A stretch of DNA of 64,000 nt from contig NZ_JACRSN010000006.1 in the NCBI RefSeq assembly GCF_014384705.1, positions 84,528 through 148,527 of the forward strand. Direction: 5' to 3'. Under the pieces are notes generated by a model. The model worked only from the letters and a program-made list of their open reading frames with translations, made no database searches and was not told where the DNA came from. Below, piece by piece: positions 45,173 through 52,317 of the stretch (positions within the stretch are counted from its first letter, which is position 1; each line of letters starts with the position of its first letter). The translations under genes were made by a program, and so were the position numbers. The DNA is from Yeguia hominis (lineage in GTDB: Bacteria; Bacillota; Clostridia; Oscillospirales; Acutalibacteraceae).

Positions 45173-45707
45173 TCGTGATTCCCTCCCGTTCCAGCAGCCT
45201 GCGCAGGCTCTCTTTTCCCCGATACACCATGTTGGTGATCTGCTTTACTGTTTTTCCCGTGACCTGTGCAGCCTGCGCGTAGCGCATGCCCTCAAAATAG
45301 GTAAGATAGAGGACCTCCCGATACTCCGGGTTCATCTCGCCCATGCAGAAATGCAGGATGCGGTTTCGTTCCTCAGTCTGTGTAACCTCCTCCACCAGCA
45401 CCCGTCCATCCGGCTCGTCCGCCAGTTCGTCCAGACTGAGCAGGAACTTCCGCTTACTTTTGCGCCGCAGCGCCATGTGCCGCGCCGCCTTGTAGAGATA
45501 CGCCTTGAAGCCGCCGTCCCGGATGCGCGGCTTTTTCGTGAACAGATAGGCAAAGACATCCAGCATCAGCTCCTCGGCGTCGTGAACGTTGTGCAGGTAG
45601 CCGTCGATATACAGCGTCAGGGGATCGCCGTATTTTTTCATCAGGGCATGAAGCCCCGCGTCGTCGCCGCTCAGATATTGGCGGTATAAACTCTCGTCGC
45701 AGGCCAT
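45159..45707 (-). CDS. ECF-type RNA polymerase sigma factor
   Basis: A 182-residue protein; the ATG at 45707 has AAGGAAG upstream. Region 2 covers about 10-75 (LYRQYLSGDDAGLHALMKKYGDPLTLYI..., DAEELMLDVFAYLF...FKAYLYKAARHMALRR). Region 4 covers about 120-170 (MNPEYREVLYLTYFEGMRYAQAAQVTG, then VKQITNMVYRGKESLRRLL). There is a somewhat longer linker than usual. Its targets probably include the surface-protein operon beginning at 43419 (inference). Confidence 0.9.
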   Translation of the reverse strand: MACDESLYRQYLSGDDAGLHALMKKYGDPLTLYIDGYLHNVHDAEELMLDVFAYLFTKKPRIRDGGFKAYLYKAARHMALRRKSKRKFLLSLDELADEPDGRVLVEEVTQTEERNRILHFCMGEMNPEYREVLYLTYFEGMRYAQAAQVTGKTVKQITNMVYRGKESLRRLLEREGITNAEP

Positions 45708-45756
45708 ATCGTTCACTTCCTTTGTTGCGGATGCTTAAAATGCGGAAGGGGATCCA

Positions 45757-45981
45757 TCAGGGGGCTGTCCCATCCGGATTGCGGCGCTGTCCCTTGAAGC
45801 GCAGGTCAGAGGGCTTTTCCGCGTTCTCCGGGATCGCCCATGAGCGCCCGAACCGGAATACGCCGGAAATGCGGCCCTCGGCGCAATCCTGGTTGCCCCG
45901 CCGCTCTGATACACCCAAACGATAGGACGCCTCCCGAATGGAGATCTCGACCTTGATCCCGTTCATACCGCACTTGCACAT
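45757..45981 (-). CDS. Small helix-turn-helix protein (excisionase/MerR-like)
   Basis: A 74-residue protein with an N-terminal HTH (SIREASYRLGVSERR...CAEGRISG) followed by FGRSWAIPENAEKPSD, a pattern common in short DNA-binding proteins of clostridial mobile or accessory segments. The start is uncertain (45981 or an internal ATG at 45966). It lies upstream of the sigma gene on the same strand; the first residue of the recognition helix region departs from the usual (GNQ in place of VNQ), so it may be slightly degenerate. Confidence 0.6.
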   Translation of the reverse strand: MCKCGMNGIKVEISIREASYRLGVSERRGNQDCAEGRISGVFRFGRSWAIPENAEKPSDLRFKGQRRNPDGTAP

Positions 45982-45989
45982 GGAGAATT

Positions 45990-46330
45990 CTCAATAAAAT
46001 ACATCATATACGAATATCCGAAGAAACACAAGGTATCCGGCAAAATGTTCCGAGTATTTTTCACCGTCTCCCTTCGTGCTGACCATGATGACACTGACCG
46101 GCTTGAGGCGCTCCTTCCCGAAGCGCACAAAAAATCAACAGCAGGAAGCACATGCCATCAAGATGGATTTTACTTATGCCGAAACGATCCGGATTCCCCC
46201 AAAAACCGAGTGTATTCGCAGACGCAGAACCCCCGGCGCAACGAATCGCCACGCCGGGGGGCCGAAACTGTCTTTTCTTCCTTATGCCCCGCCGCTTTCC
46301 GGCCGGAGCTTTTTGTCTGTGTATCGCGCT
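45990..46330. other. Spacer at the right edge of the cassette; nothing assigned
   Basis: This AT-richer stretch has no convincing gene. The minus strand carries a short frame reading MVSTKGDGEKYSEHFAG (partial) that was not recognised. A gcaaaatgttc core near 46040-46052 also occurs in the 31.6 and 61 kb arrays. Confidence 0.4.
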
Positions 46331-48832
46331 TTACCGGCAGCTGACAACCGTATACCCGGCGTCCTCGACTGCGCGGCGCAGCTTCTTCTGTGTCACCTTT
46401 CCGGTGCAGGAGACGACTGCTGTTCCGGATTCGTGGCTGACCGCAGCGCTCGAAACGCCGGAAACGCCTTCCAGTGCAGCTTTGACCCGTGCTTCGCAGT
46501 GTCCGCACATCATGCCGTCAATTTTCATCGTAATTTCTGTCATTTTCGCATCCTCCGTCTGTTTGATTTTTTTCGGCCGCGCGCGGTACATCTGAAAGAA
46601 GTTCAGCCGCAGCGCATTGGAGACCACACAAAAGCTGGAAAGGCTCATGGCCGCTGCGCCAAACATCGGGTTGAGCGTCCAGCCGAATACCGGAATCCAT
46701 ACCCCCGCAGCCAGCGGGATTCCAATCACATTATAAATAAATGCCCAAAACAGGTTTTCGTGGATATTCCGCAGCGTCGCGCGGCTCAGCCGGATCGCCG
46801 CCGGAACATCCGAAAGCCGGTTCTTCATCAGCACGACATCGGCCGCATCGATCGCCACGTCGCTGCCTGCGCCGATCGCAATTCCGATATCCGCGCGCGT
46901 CAGAGCGGGCGCGTCGTTAATGCCGTCGCCGACCATCGCAACCCGTCCTTTTTCCCGCAGCGACCGGATCACCTGTTCCTTGCCGTCGGGCAGAACGTCC
47001 GCAATGACCTCGTCCACACCGGCCTCTTTTCCGATTGCCGCCGCAGTCCGGGCGTTGTCTCCGGTCAGCATCACCACGCGGATGCCCATCTCCCGCAGTT
47101 CCCGAATCGCCCGCGGGCTGTCCGGTTTCATCACATCCGCAACGGCAAGAATGCCGAAAACGGTTCTGTCTCTGCAAAACAGCAGCGGCGTTTTCCCCGC
47201 TGTGGCAAACGCCTCCGCCTGATTCTCGATCTCTGCGGAAACCAGTCCCTGCTCTTTCAGGAATTTCAGGCTTCCGCCGTAAACCGGCACGCCGTTCTGC
47301 TTGGCGGAAAGCCCGCTTCCGGGCAGCGCCGTAAAGTCCGACACGGCGGCGGGCGCAATTCCCGCTTCCTGTGCGCGCTTCAAAACGGCCTTTGCAAGCG
47401 GATGTTCGCTCTTTGCTTCCAGCGCAGCAGCCAGCGCGAGCAGCTCTGTCTCGGAAACGCCCGGCGCAGGAAACAGATCCGTCACTTCCGGCTCTCCGGC
47501 CGTGATGGTGCCGGTCTTATCGAGCGCAACCAGCGTCACTTTCCCGGTTTCTTCCAGCGATTCCGCTGTTTTGAACAGGATTCCGTGTTTCGCGCCGGCG
47601 CCGTTGCCGACCATGATGGCGACCGGCGTTGCAAGGCCGAGCGCGCACGGACAGCTGATCACAAGCACCGAAATGCCGCGTGCAAGCGCATACCCAACCG
47701 ATTCCCCCGCGAAAAGCCAGACCGCAAACGTCACCGCCGCAATGGCGATCACAATCGGAACGAACACGCCGGACACCCGGTCCGCAATCTTGGCGATCGG
47801 CGCTTTGGTGGCCGCCGCGTCACTGACCATGCGAATAATCTGCGAGAGCGTCGTGTCCTCGCCGACGCGTGTGGCCTCGCACTGCAAAAAACCGGACTGA
47901 TTCACCGTTGCCGCAGAGACCAGATCCCCTTCCGCCTTGTCGACCGGAAGGCTCTCCCCGGTCAGCGCCGCCTCGTTGACCGCGCTGCTGCCCGAAAGCA
48001 CCACGCCGTCAACCGGGATATTTTCGCCGGGACGCACCAGAAAGACGTCGCCCTTGCGCACTGCGGCGATGGGGACCTCGGTCTCCGCACCGTCACGCAG
48101 CACGACTGCCGTTTTCGGTGCAAGCCGCATCAGCGCCTTGAGCGCATTTGTCGTCTTGCCCTTGGCGCGCGCCTCAAGCATTTTCCCCACGGTAATCAGC
48201 GTCACAATCATCGCCGCCGATTCAAAATAGAAGTCGTGCATATAGCCCATGACCGCGTCCATATCGCCGCGCAGCTGTGCGTCCGTCATCGCGAAAAGTG
48301 CATAGGTGCTGTACAGAAAGGCCGCCGCAGAACCGAGTGCAACGAGCGTGTCCATATTCGGCGCGCGGTGCCAGAGGCTTTGAAACCCGCTGATGAAAAA
48401 GCGCTGGTTGATGACCAGGATGATCGCCGTCAAAAGCAGTTCGACAAGCCCCATCGCAATGTGATTTTCTGCCCATGCGGCGGGCAGCGGCCAATTCCAC
48501 ATCATATGCCCCATAGAGAGATACATCAGCACGAGCAAAAACCCGACTGACGCGATCAGACGGCGGCGAAGGCGCGGCGTTTCGCGGTCAAGCAGCGCGT
48601 CTTCCTGGGAAGACCTCTGCTCTGCTGCGGACGCCTCCTTCGGTTCGGCGTGATACCCGGCATCCTCCACCGCTTTGACAACCGCCTGCACAGAAGCCGT
48701 TCCTTCCACCCCCATGGAGTTTGTCAGCAGACTGACGGAGCATTCGGTCACGCCCGGAACCTTGGAAACCGCCTTTTCCACACGCGCGCTGCACGCCGCA
48801 CAGCTCATGCCGGTTACGGTATACTGTTTCAT
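46331..48832 (-). CDS. copA: Copper-translocating P1B-type ATPase with N- and C-terminal HMA domains
   Basis: An 833-residue protein: N-terminal HMA (GMSCAACSARVEKAV, about 7-22), CPC in ISCPCALGLATP (about 395), the phosphorylation site DKTGTIT (about 434-440), an HP motif in SEHPLAK (about 484), and GDGINDAPAL (about 637). An additional HMA lies at the C-terminus (GMMCGHCEARVKAAL, about 773-790), where a separate chaperone gene would normally end. It exports Cu+. The start is immediately after the stop of the preceding gene (TAAATG), with GGAGG inside that gene. Repressed by CsoR upstream. Confidence 0.95.
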   Translation of the reverse strand: MKQYTVTGMSCAACSARVEKAVSKVPGVTECSVSLLTNSMGVEGTASVQAVVKAVEDAGYHAEPKEASAAEQRSSQEDALLDRETPRLRRRLIASVGFLLVLMYLSMGHMMWNWPLPAAWAENHIAMGLVELLLTAIILVINQRFFISGFQSLWHRAPNMDTLVALGSAAAFLYSTYALFAMTDAQLRGDMDAVMGYMHDFYFESAAMIVTLITVGKMLEARAKGKTTNALKALMRLAPKTAVVLRDGAETEVPIAAVRKGDVFLVRPGENIPVDGVVLSGSSAVNEAALTGESLPVDKAEGDLVSAATVNQSGFLQCEATRVGEDTTLSQIIRMVSDAAATKAPIAKIADRVSGVFVPIVIAIAAVTFAVWLFAGESVGYALARGISVLVISCPCALGLATPVAIMVGNGAGAKHGILFKTAESLEETGKVTLVALDKTGTITAGEPEVTDLFPAPGVSETELLALAAALEAKSEHPLAKAVLKRAQEAGIAPAAVSDFTALPGSGLSAKQNGVPVYGGSLKFLKEQGLVSAEIENQAEAFATAGKTPLLFCRDRTVFGILAVADVMKPDSPRAIRELREMGIRVVMLTGDNARTAAAIGKEAGVDEVIADVLPDGKEQVIRSLREKGRVAMVGDGINDAPALTRADIGIAIGAGSDVAIDAADVVLMKNRLSDVPAAIRLSRATLRNIHENLFWAFIYNVIGIPLAAGVWIPVFGWTLNPMFGAAAMSLSSFCVVSNALRLNFFQMYRARPKKIKQTEDAKMTEITMKIDGMMCGHCEARVKAALEGVSGVSSAAVSHESGTAVVSCTGKVTQKKLRRAVEDAGYTVVSCR

Positions 48833-49213
48833 TTACAATGCCTCCGATTGAATCGATTCCACATGATAGCCTGCCCGGCGCACGGTTTCCTCCAACTCTT
48901 CGTCCGATACCGGCCGGGTTGCCAGCACCACTGCGTTTTGCTTTTTTAGGCTGACCTTTGCCGAAACGCCGTCCAGCTCGTTGAGCAGCTCCGTCAGGTG
49001 ATTCTGGCAGTTTTCACAGTGCATGCCGGAGACGGAAACCACCTTTTTCTCTACGACCGGTTCGGTAAGTTTTTTCGGCTTTGCGCGGACGCTTCCGCCG
49101 CCGCAGCATCCGCCTTCTCCGCGCATATGCCGGATGGAGCCTCTGACCGCAAATGCAACAATCACGAGCAAAACCACAATGAAAACAATGGTTCCGATAT
49201 TTTCGCGGTCCAT
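48833..49213 (-). CDS. Membrane-anchored HMA copper chaperone
   Basis: A 126-residue protein with one N-terminal transmembrane segment (about 8-24), a Gly/Cys-rich GEGGCCGGGS link (about 33-42), then a heavy-metal-associated domain with MHCENCQ (about 65-71) and ATRPVSDEELEETVRRAGYH. It is a tethered CopZ-like protein, probably delivering copper to the ATPase at the membrane. AGGAGGGC precedes the start. It lies between csoR and copA. Confidence 0.82.
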   Translation of the reverse strand: MDRENIGTIVFIVVLLVIVAFAVRGSIRHMRGEGGCCGGGSVRAKPKKLTEPVVEKKVVSVSGMHCENCQNHLTELLNELDGVSAKVSLKKQNAVVLATRPVSDEELEETVRRAGYHVESIQSEAL

Positions 49214-49226
49214 AAAAAAGCCCTCC

Positions 49227-49529
49227 TTATTTCATCAGCTTTTGCAGTGTGCGCACCAGTTCGTCGATGGTTTCGTCTTTTCCTTCGCGAATATCTTTTG
49301 CAACACAGGTTCGAATATGATTGGCAAGCAATTCCTTATTAAACGCATTGAGCGCGGCGTTGACCGCCGCAACCTGTACGAGAATGTCCGGACAATAGGC
49401 GCTTTTCTCGACCATCCCCCGAATGCCCCGCACCTGGCCTTCAATCCGGTTGAGCCGGTGAATCAGGCTCTGATATTCTTCCTTGGACCGCTCTTTGGTC
49501 TGATGGCAGCCGCAGCATGCTTTTTCCAT
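49227..49529 (-). CDS. csoR: CsoR-family copper-sensing repressor
   Basis: A 100-residue all-helical repressor. The copper ligands appear as Cys in SAYCPDIL (about 46), His in NHIRTC (about 71) and Cys (about 75), the C-H-C set. LIHRLNRIEGQVRGI is the standard DNA-binding helix. An extra CCGCH at the N-terminus may also bind metal. It represses its own operon, which has two palindromic CsoR boxes upstream. Confidence 0.93.
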   Translation of the reverse strand: MEKACCGCHQTKERSKEEYQSLIHRLNRIEGQVRGIRGMVEKSAYCPDILVQVAAVNAALNAFNKELLANHIRTCVAKDIREGKDETIDELVRTLQKLMK

Positions 49530-49551
49530 GGCGTTCCTCTCCTTTTTCGCA

Positions 49552-49604
49552 AGATACCCTCATGGGGTATCTTTATCATATACCCATATAGGGTATCTTG
49601 TCAA
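49552..49604 (-). promoter_or_regulatory. csoR-operon promoter with two CsoR operators
   Basis: On the minus strand TTGACA (49599-49604), 18 bp, TATGAT (49575-49580). The palindromes ATACCC-n5-GGGTAT lie at 49580-49596 (within the spacer) and at about 49552-49572 (downstream), both matching the known CsoR box. Copper loss of repression is the expected mode. Confidence 0.85.
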
Positions 49605-49610
49605 CCGCAA

Positions 49611-49645
49611 AAAATCCGTCCTTTTCCCCGAAAAGGACGGATTTT
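49611..49645 (-). terminator. Terminator of the TetR gene
   Basis: Perfect 15-bp arms AAAATCCGTCCTTTT (49611-49625) and AAAAGGACGGATTTT (49631-49645) around ccccg. Minus-strand reading ends in TTTTTT. It directly follows the tetR stop (49647) and isolates it from the csoR promoter. Confidence 0.9.
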
Positions 49646-49646
49646 C

Positions 49647-50204
49647 TTACGATTTTGCACAATTTTCCAAAGCATGCCGGATGTTCCCGTCAAAAATCAC
49701 GCCGACACGCCGAATGAACCGCTCCGCGTCCATTCCCATGCCTTCCCGAACCCACTCAAAGATCATGCCGACCAGCGCGTACTGATAAAACGAGACAATA
49801 ATCTGCAAATCCGATTCCGCGACCTGCAGCGATCCGGCCCGATCCCGCACAAAGTCCATCATAATGTGCCCGGCAAGCTGCAGCATGTATGTCTCCACCC
49901 ATTCACGCCCGGAGGAATGATAAAGATGATAAATGGCGCGCTTGTTTTCAAGCGCAAAGTGAATCGCCTGCAAAAAGCCGTCGACCCAGGATTCCACCGG
50001 ATCGTGCGCCTTGAGGATAGTCTCCGCTTCTTCCCGGAAGATCTCTTCGAGCAGCGCGTAGATGTCGCGGTAATAGTAGTAAAATGTGTTTCGGTTGATC
50101 TCACAGCGGTCGACAATATCCTTGATTCCGATCTTATCCAGCGGCCGTTCGTTTAAAAGTTCGAGAAACGACGCCTCAATTGCCTTTTTGGTGAATTGGG
50201 ACAT
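49647..50204 (-). CDS. TetR-family transcriptional regulator (DhaS-like)
   Basis: A 185-residue protein; AGGAGGTG lies 6 nt before the ATG at 50204. N-terminal HTH: KIGIKDIVDRCEINRNTFYYYYRDIYALL (in sections, about 25-50). The C-terminal half is the TetR_C_7-like type found in dihydroxyacetone-kinase activators and related regulators (IIVSFYQYALVGMIFEWVREGM). It has its own promoter (TTGCAA at 50314-50319, 17 bp, CATAAT at 50291-50296). Target unknown. Confidence 0.88.
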   Translation of the reverse strand: MSQFTKKAIEASFLELLNERPLDKIGIKDIVDRCEINRNTFYYYYRDIYALLEEIFREEAETILKAHDPVESWVDGFLQAIHFALENKRAIYHLYHSSGREWVETYMLQLAGHIMMDFVRDRAGSLQVAESDLQIIVSFYQYALVGMIFEWVREGMGMDAERFIRRVGVIFDGNIRHALENCAKS

Positions 50205-50290
50205 CCACCGCACCTCCTGCTTTCCAAAAGTAATCCGCACAACGTCATTTTCGGGTGCATATCGGAAATGGCCTTTCCCATCAGGATATC

Positions 50291-50319
50291 ATTATGCAGG
50301 ATTTTTAAAAATTTTGCAA
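50291..50319 (-). promoter_or_regulatory. tetR promoter
   Basis: On the minus strand TTGCAA (50314-50319), 17-bp spacer, CATAAT (50291-50296). Confidence 0.55.
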
Positions 50320-50768
50320 GTCCCTTCTGCACGCCCTCTTTTTCTCCGAAAACACAAGCCGAAACAGACCCCGCCGCCTGCCGTTCGCCCTTCCATCCCG
50401 ATTTGTCTGCCGTTTGTCTGCCGGCTGCAAGCGGTCTGCAAATGATGCCGCGCAGAAACGCCTTTTCAAAGAACGCCGAGCTGTTCCCCGCTTCTGCAAA
50501 AGGCCGACCCGCCGGCCAAACCGGCAGCTTCAATCGGCCCGACCAGAGCCGATTGCCGGCATGCGTCTCAACCGAATCTGATTTTGCGGGTCATACCCAG
50601 CGCGCCGCAGCTGGCGCCGCCGCTGAGGAAAGCTGCGCGCAGCACGCTGCGCTTCCGACGCATCCACCTGCGCCGCTTGCTCCTAAGCCCGCAAACGGGC
50701 AAGTGCGGTTCCAGCGGCAGCTTTCTGTTGCGGGCGCCTCTGCTTTCGTATCTCCTCTCGACATGACT
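50320..50768. other. Spacer with no certain gene
   Basis: GC-rich and without the dispersed repeats. It contains one small minus-strand frame with a strong ribosome site (50591-50764, listed separately). Confidence 0.4.
50591..50764 (-). CDS. Possible 57-residue Cys/Ala-rich small ORF
   Basis: The ATG at 50764 follows a full AGGAGG site (its complement is 50772-50777). The product (Cys at about 16, 22, 35, 41, 42) has no recognised family, signal or motif, and its composition is what GC-rich non-coding sequence would give. The ribosome site is itself part of the left arm of the 172-bp palindrome at 50769-50940, so it may be fortuitous. Confidence 0.25.
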   Translation of the reverse strand: MSRGDTKAEAPATESCRWNRTCPFAGLGASGAGGCVGSAACCAQLSSAAAPAAARWV

Positions 50769-50940
50769 GCACCTCCTGTTGTAGCTTCTATTCTTAAGGA
50801 TGAGCAAAACGCAAGTTTCACAAAGCCGAATCGCAATATATAGAATTCAAGCAAGTTAGATGGAACTATATATTGTTTGGACTTGTGAGTAAATCGGAGT
50901 TTTGCTCATCTCTAAGCTTCTATTCTACAACAGAAGGTGC
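50769..50940. repeat. 172-bp concentric interrupted palindrome
   Basis: Three pairs of complementary arms share one centre (50854.5): 50769-50784/50925-50940 (15 of 16 bp), 50799-50810/50899-50910 (12 of 12, gatgagcaaaac), and 50834-50843/50866-50875 (10 of 10, caatatatag). A TTTTTTT run follows at 50941. The element is AT-rich compared with its flanks. It could be a MITE-like insertion or a structured RNA with a terminator-like end. Confidence 0.75.
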
Positions 50941-50944
50941 TTTT

Positions 50945-51165
50945 TTTACGGTCCGTTTTCTTGGGTACAGTCCAGACTGATTTCCCGAAGGGATTCCATT
51001 TTATGAAAGCCGTACTTTCTCCGCACCGCCATGCGCTATAGAACGCGTCTCCGAACGCGCCCTGCTGCGCCAATTCCTGTGCGCACTTTGCAGGGAAAGC
51101 GCCGCGCACTTGCGCACATGCAAGGCCGTGTTTCACCGCACCGGCGCTCTAATCCGTTCTGTAGA
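50945..51165. repeat. Degenerate dispersed-repeat remnant
   Basis: A diverged single module, gtgtttcaccgcaccggcgctctaatccgttctgtag (51128-51165, in part), is the only clear repeat trace between 43 and 56 kb. The rest of the spacer holds no gene. Confidence 0.5.
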
Positions 51166-51167
51166 AA

Positions 51168-51198
51168 AAGCCCCGCGTGCAAGACATCACGCGGGGCA
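51168..51198 (-). terminator. pfkA terminator
   Basis: GCCCCGCGTG and CACGCGGGGC arms around an 8-nt loop. On the minus strand CTTTTTCT follows, 27 bp after the pfkA stop. Confidence 0.85.
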
Positions 51199-51224
51199 AA
51201 TACTTCACTATAAAGTCCTTAATC

Positions 51225-52193
51225 TTAAATCGAGAGTCTGCAGGCGGTCTTATACATGTCGAGGTCAAAGACCCGCTTCATCGAGAGCGCCTCATCGATC
51301 TCATAGTCGACCACGTTTCCGTTGCGCACCGCAACCACGCGCCCGACCTCGTCGTTTTTGAGCAGCAGCACCGCGCGGTATCCCATCAGACCCGCCATTA
51401 CGCGGTCGCGCTGGGTCGTCGTGCCGCCGCGCTGCACGTGTCCGAGAATCGTCGCGCGCGCTTCAAAACCGGTTTCCTGCTCGATGGCCTCGGCGATCTT
51501 GTTGGAATCTCCGGCGCCCTCCGCCACCACGATGATAAAATGCTTTTTGCCGCTCTTTTTGGCCTCCAGCATCCGTTCAATGACGTCCTTCTGGAAATCG
51601 AACGGCACTTCCGGCACCAAAACGGCGAACGCGCCGACTGCAATCGCCGTATGCAGCGCAATATCGCCGCATTTGCGTCCCATGACCTCCACGACGCTGC
51701 ACCGGTCGTGCGATTCTGTCGTATCACGGATGCGGTCCGTCATCTCGACCGCCGTATTGATTGCGGTATCAAAGCCGATGGTATATTCCGTACAGGCAAT
51801 ATCGTTGTCGATCGTGCCGGGAATCCCGATGCAGGGAACGCCCTGCGCCACCAGATCCCGCGCGCCGCGGAAGGAGCCGTCGCCCCCGATAATCACAAGT
51901 CCGTGCAGATTGCGCGCCTTGCAGATCGCCGCCGCCTTCTTAACGCCTTCCGGCGTGCTGAATTCCGCACTGCGGGAAGAATGCAGCATCGTGCCGCCGC
52001 GGCCGATAATGCTCGAAACGCTGCGCAGGCTCATTTTAAAAATATCTTCTTCGAGAAGCCCGGTATACCCGCGGTTAATCCCGTAAACATCCATTCCAAA
52101 ATAAATTCCCGTCCGGACGACCGCTCGAACCGCCGCATTCATTCCAGGGGAATCTCCGCCGCTTGTTAAGACTGCAATTCTCTTTCTCGGCAT
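51225..52193 (-). CDS. pfkA: ATP-dependent 6-phosphofructokinase
   Basis: A 322-residue glycolytic enzyme. LTSGGDSPGMNAA (about 9-21), IGGDGSFRGA (about 103; the Gly-Asp-Gly ATP motif), PGTIDNDI with the catalytic Asp (about 125-132), and VMGRKCGDIA (about 169). The Gly-Gly-Asp-Gly arrangement marks the ATP-using type. AGGAGG precedes the ATG. It lies 125 bp downstream of dnaE with its own promoter. Confidence 0.95.
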   Translation of the reverse strand: MPRKRIAVLTSGGDSPGMNAAVRAVVRTGIYFGMDVYGINRGYTGLLEEDIFKMSLRSVSSIIGRGGTMLHSSRSAEFSTPEGVKKAAAICKARNLHGLVIIGGDGSFRGARDLVAQGVPCIGIPGTIDNDIACTEYTIGFDTAINTAVEMTDRIRDTTESHDRCSVVEVMGRKCGDIALHTAIAVGAFAVLVPEVPFDFQKDVIERMLEAKKSGKKHFIIVVAEGAGDSNKIAEAIEQETGFEARATILGHVQRGGTTTQRDRVMAGLMGYRAVLLLKNDEVGRVVAVRNGNVVDYEIDEALSMKRVFDLDMYKTACRLSI

Positions 52194-52240
52194 CCCGAAA
52201 ACCTCCTTTTGACTGCCTGATCTTTTTCAAAATCTACTTT

Positions 52241-52270
52241 ATGATAAATCATTTTTCCACCCTTTGTCAA
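52241..52270 (-). promoter_or_regulatory. pfkA promoter
   Basis: On the minus strand TTGACA (52265-52270), 18 bp, TATCAT (52241-52246). Confidence 0.7.
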
Positions 52271-52317
52271 CTGGGAATTCCGATCGGCGCAGAATTCGGC
52301 ACCAAAGCCTGCCGCTC

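Noticed and set aside
50591..50764. RiPP precursor peptide
   Set aside because: The Cys-rich small frame has a strong ribosome site, but no modification or transport enzyme lies nearby and the site belongs to a palindrome arm.
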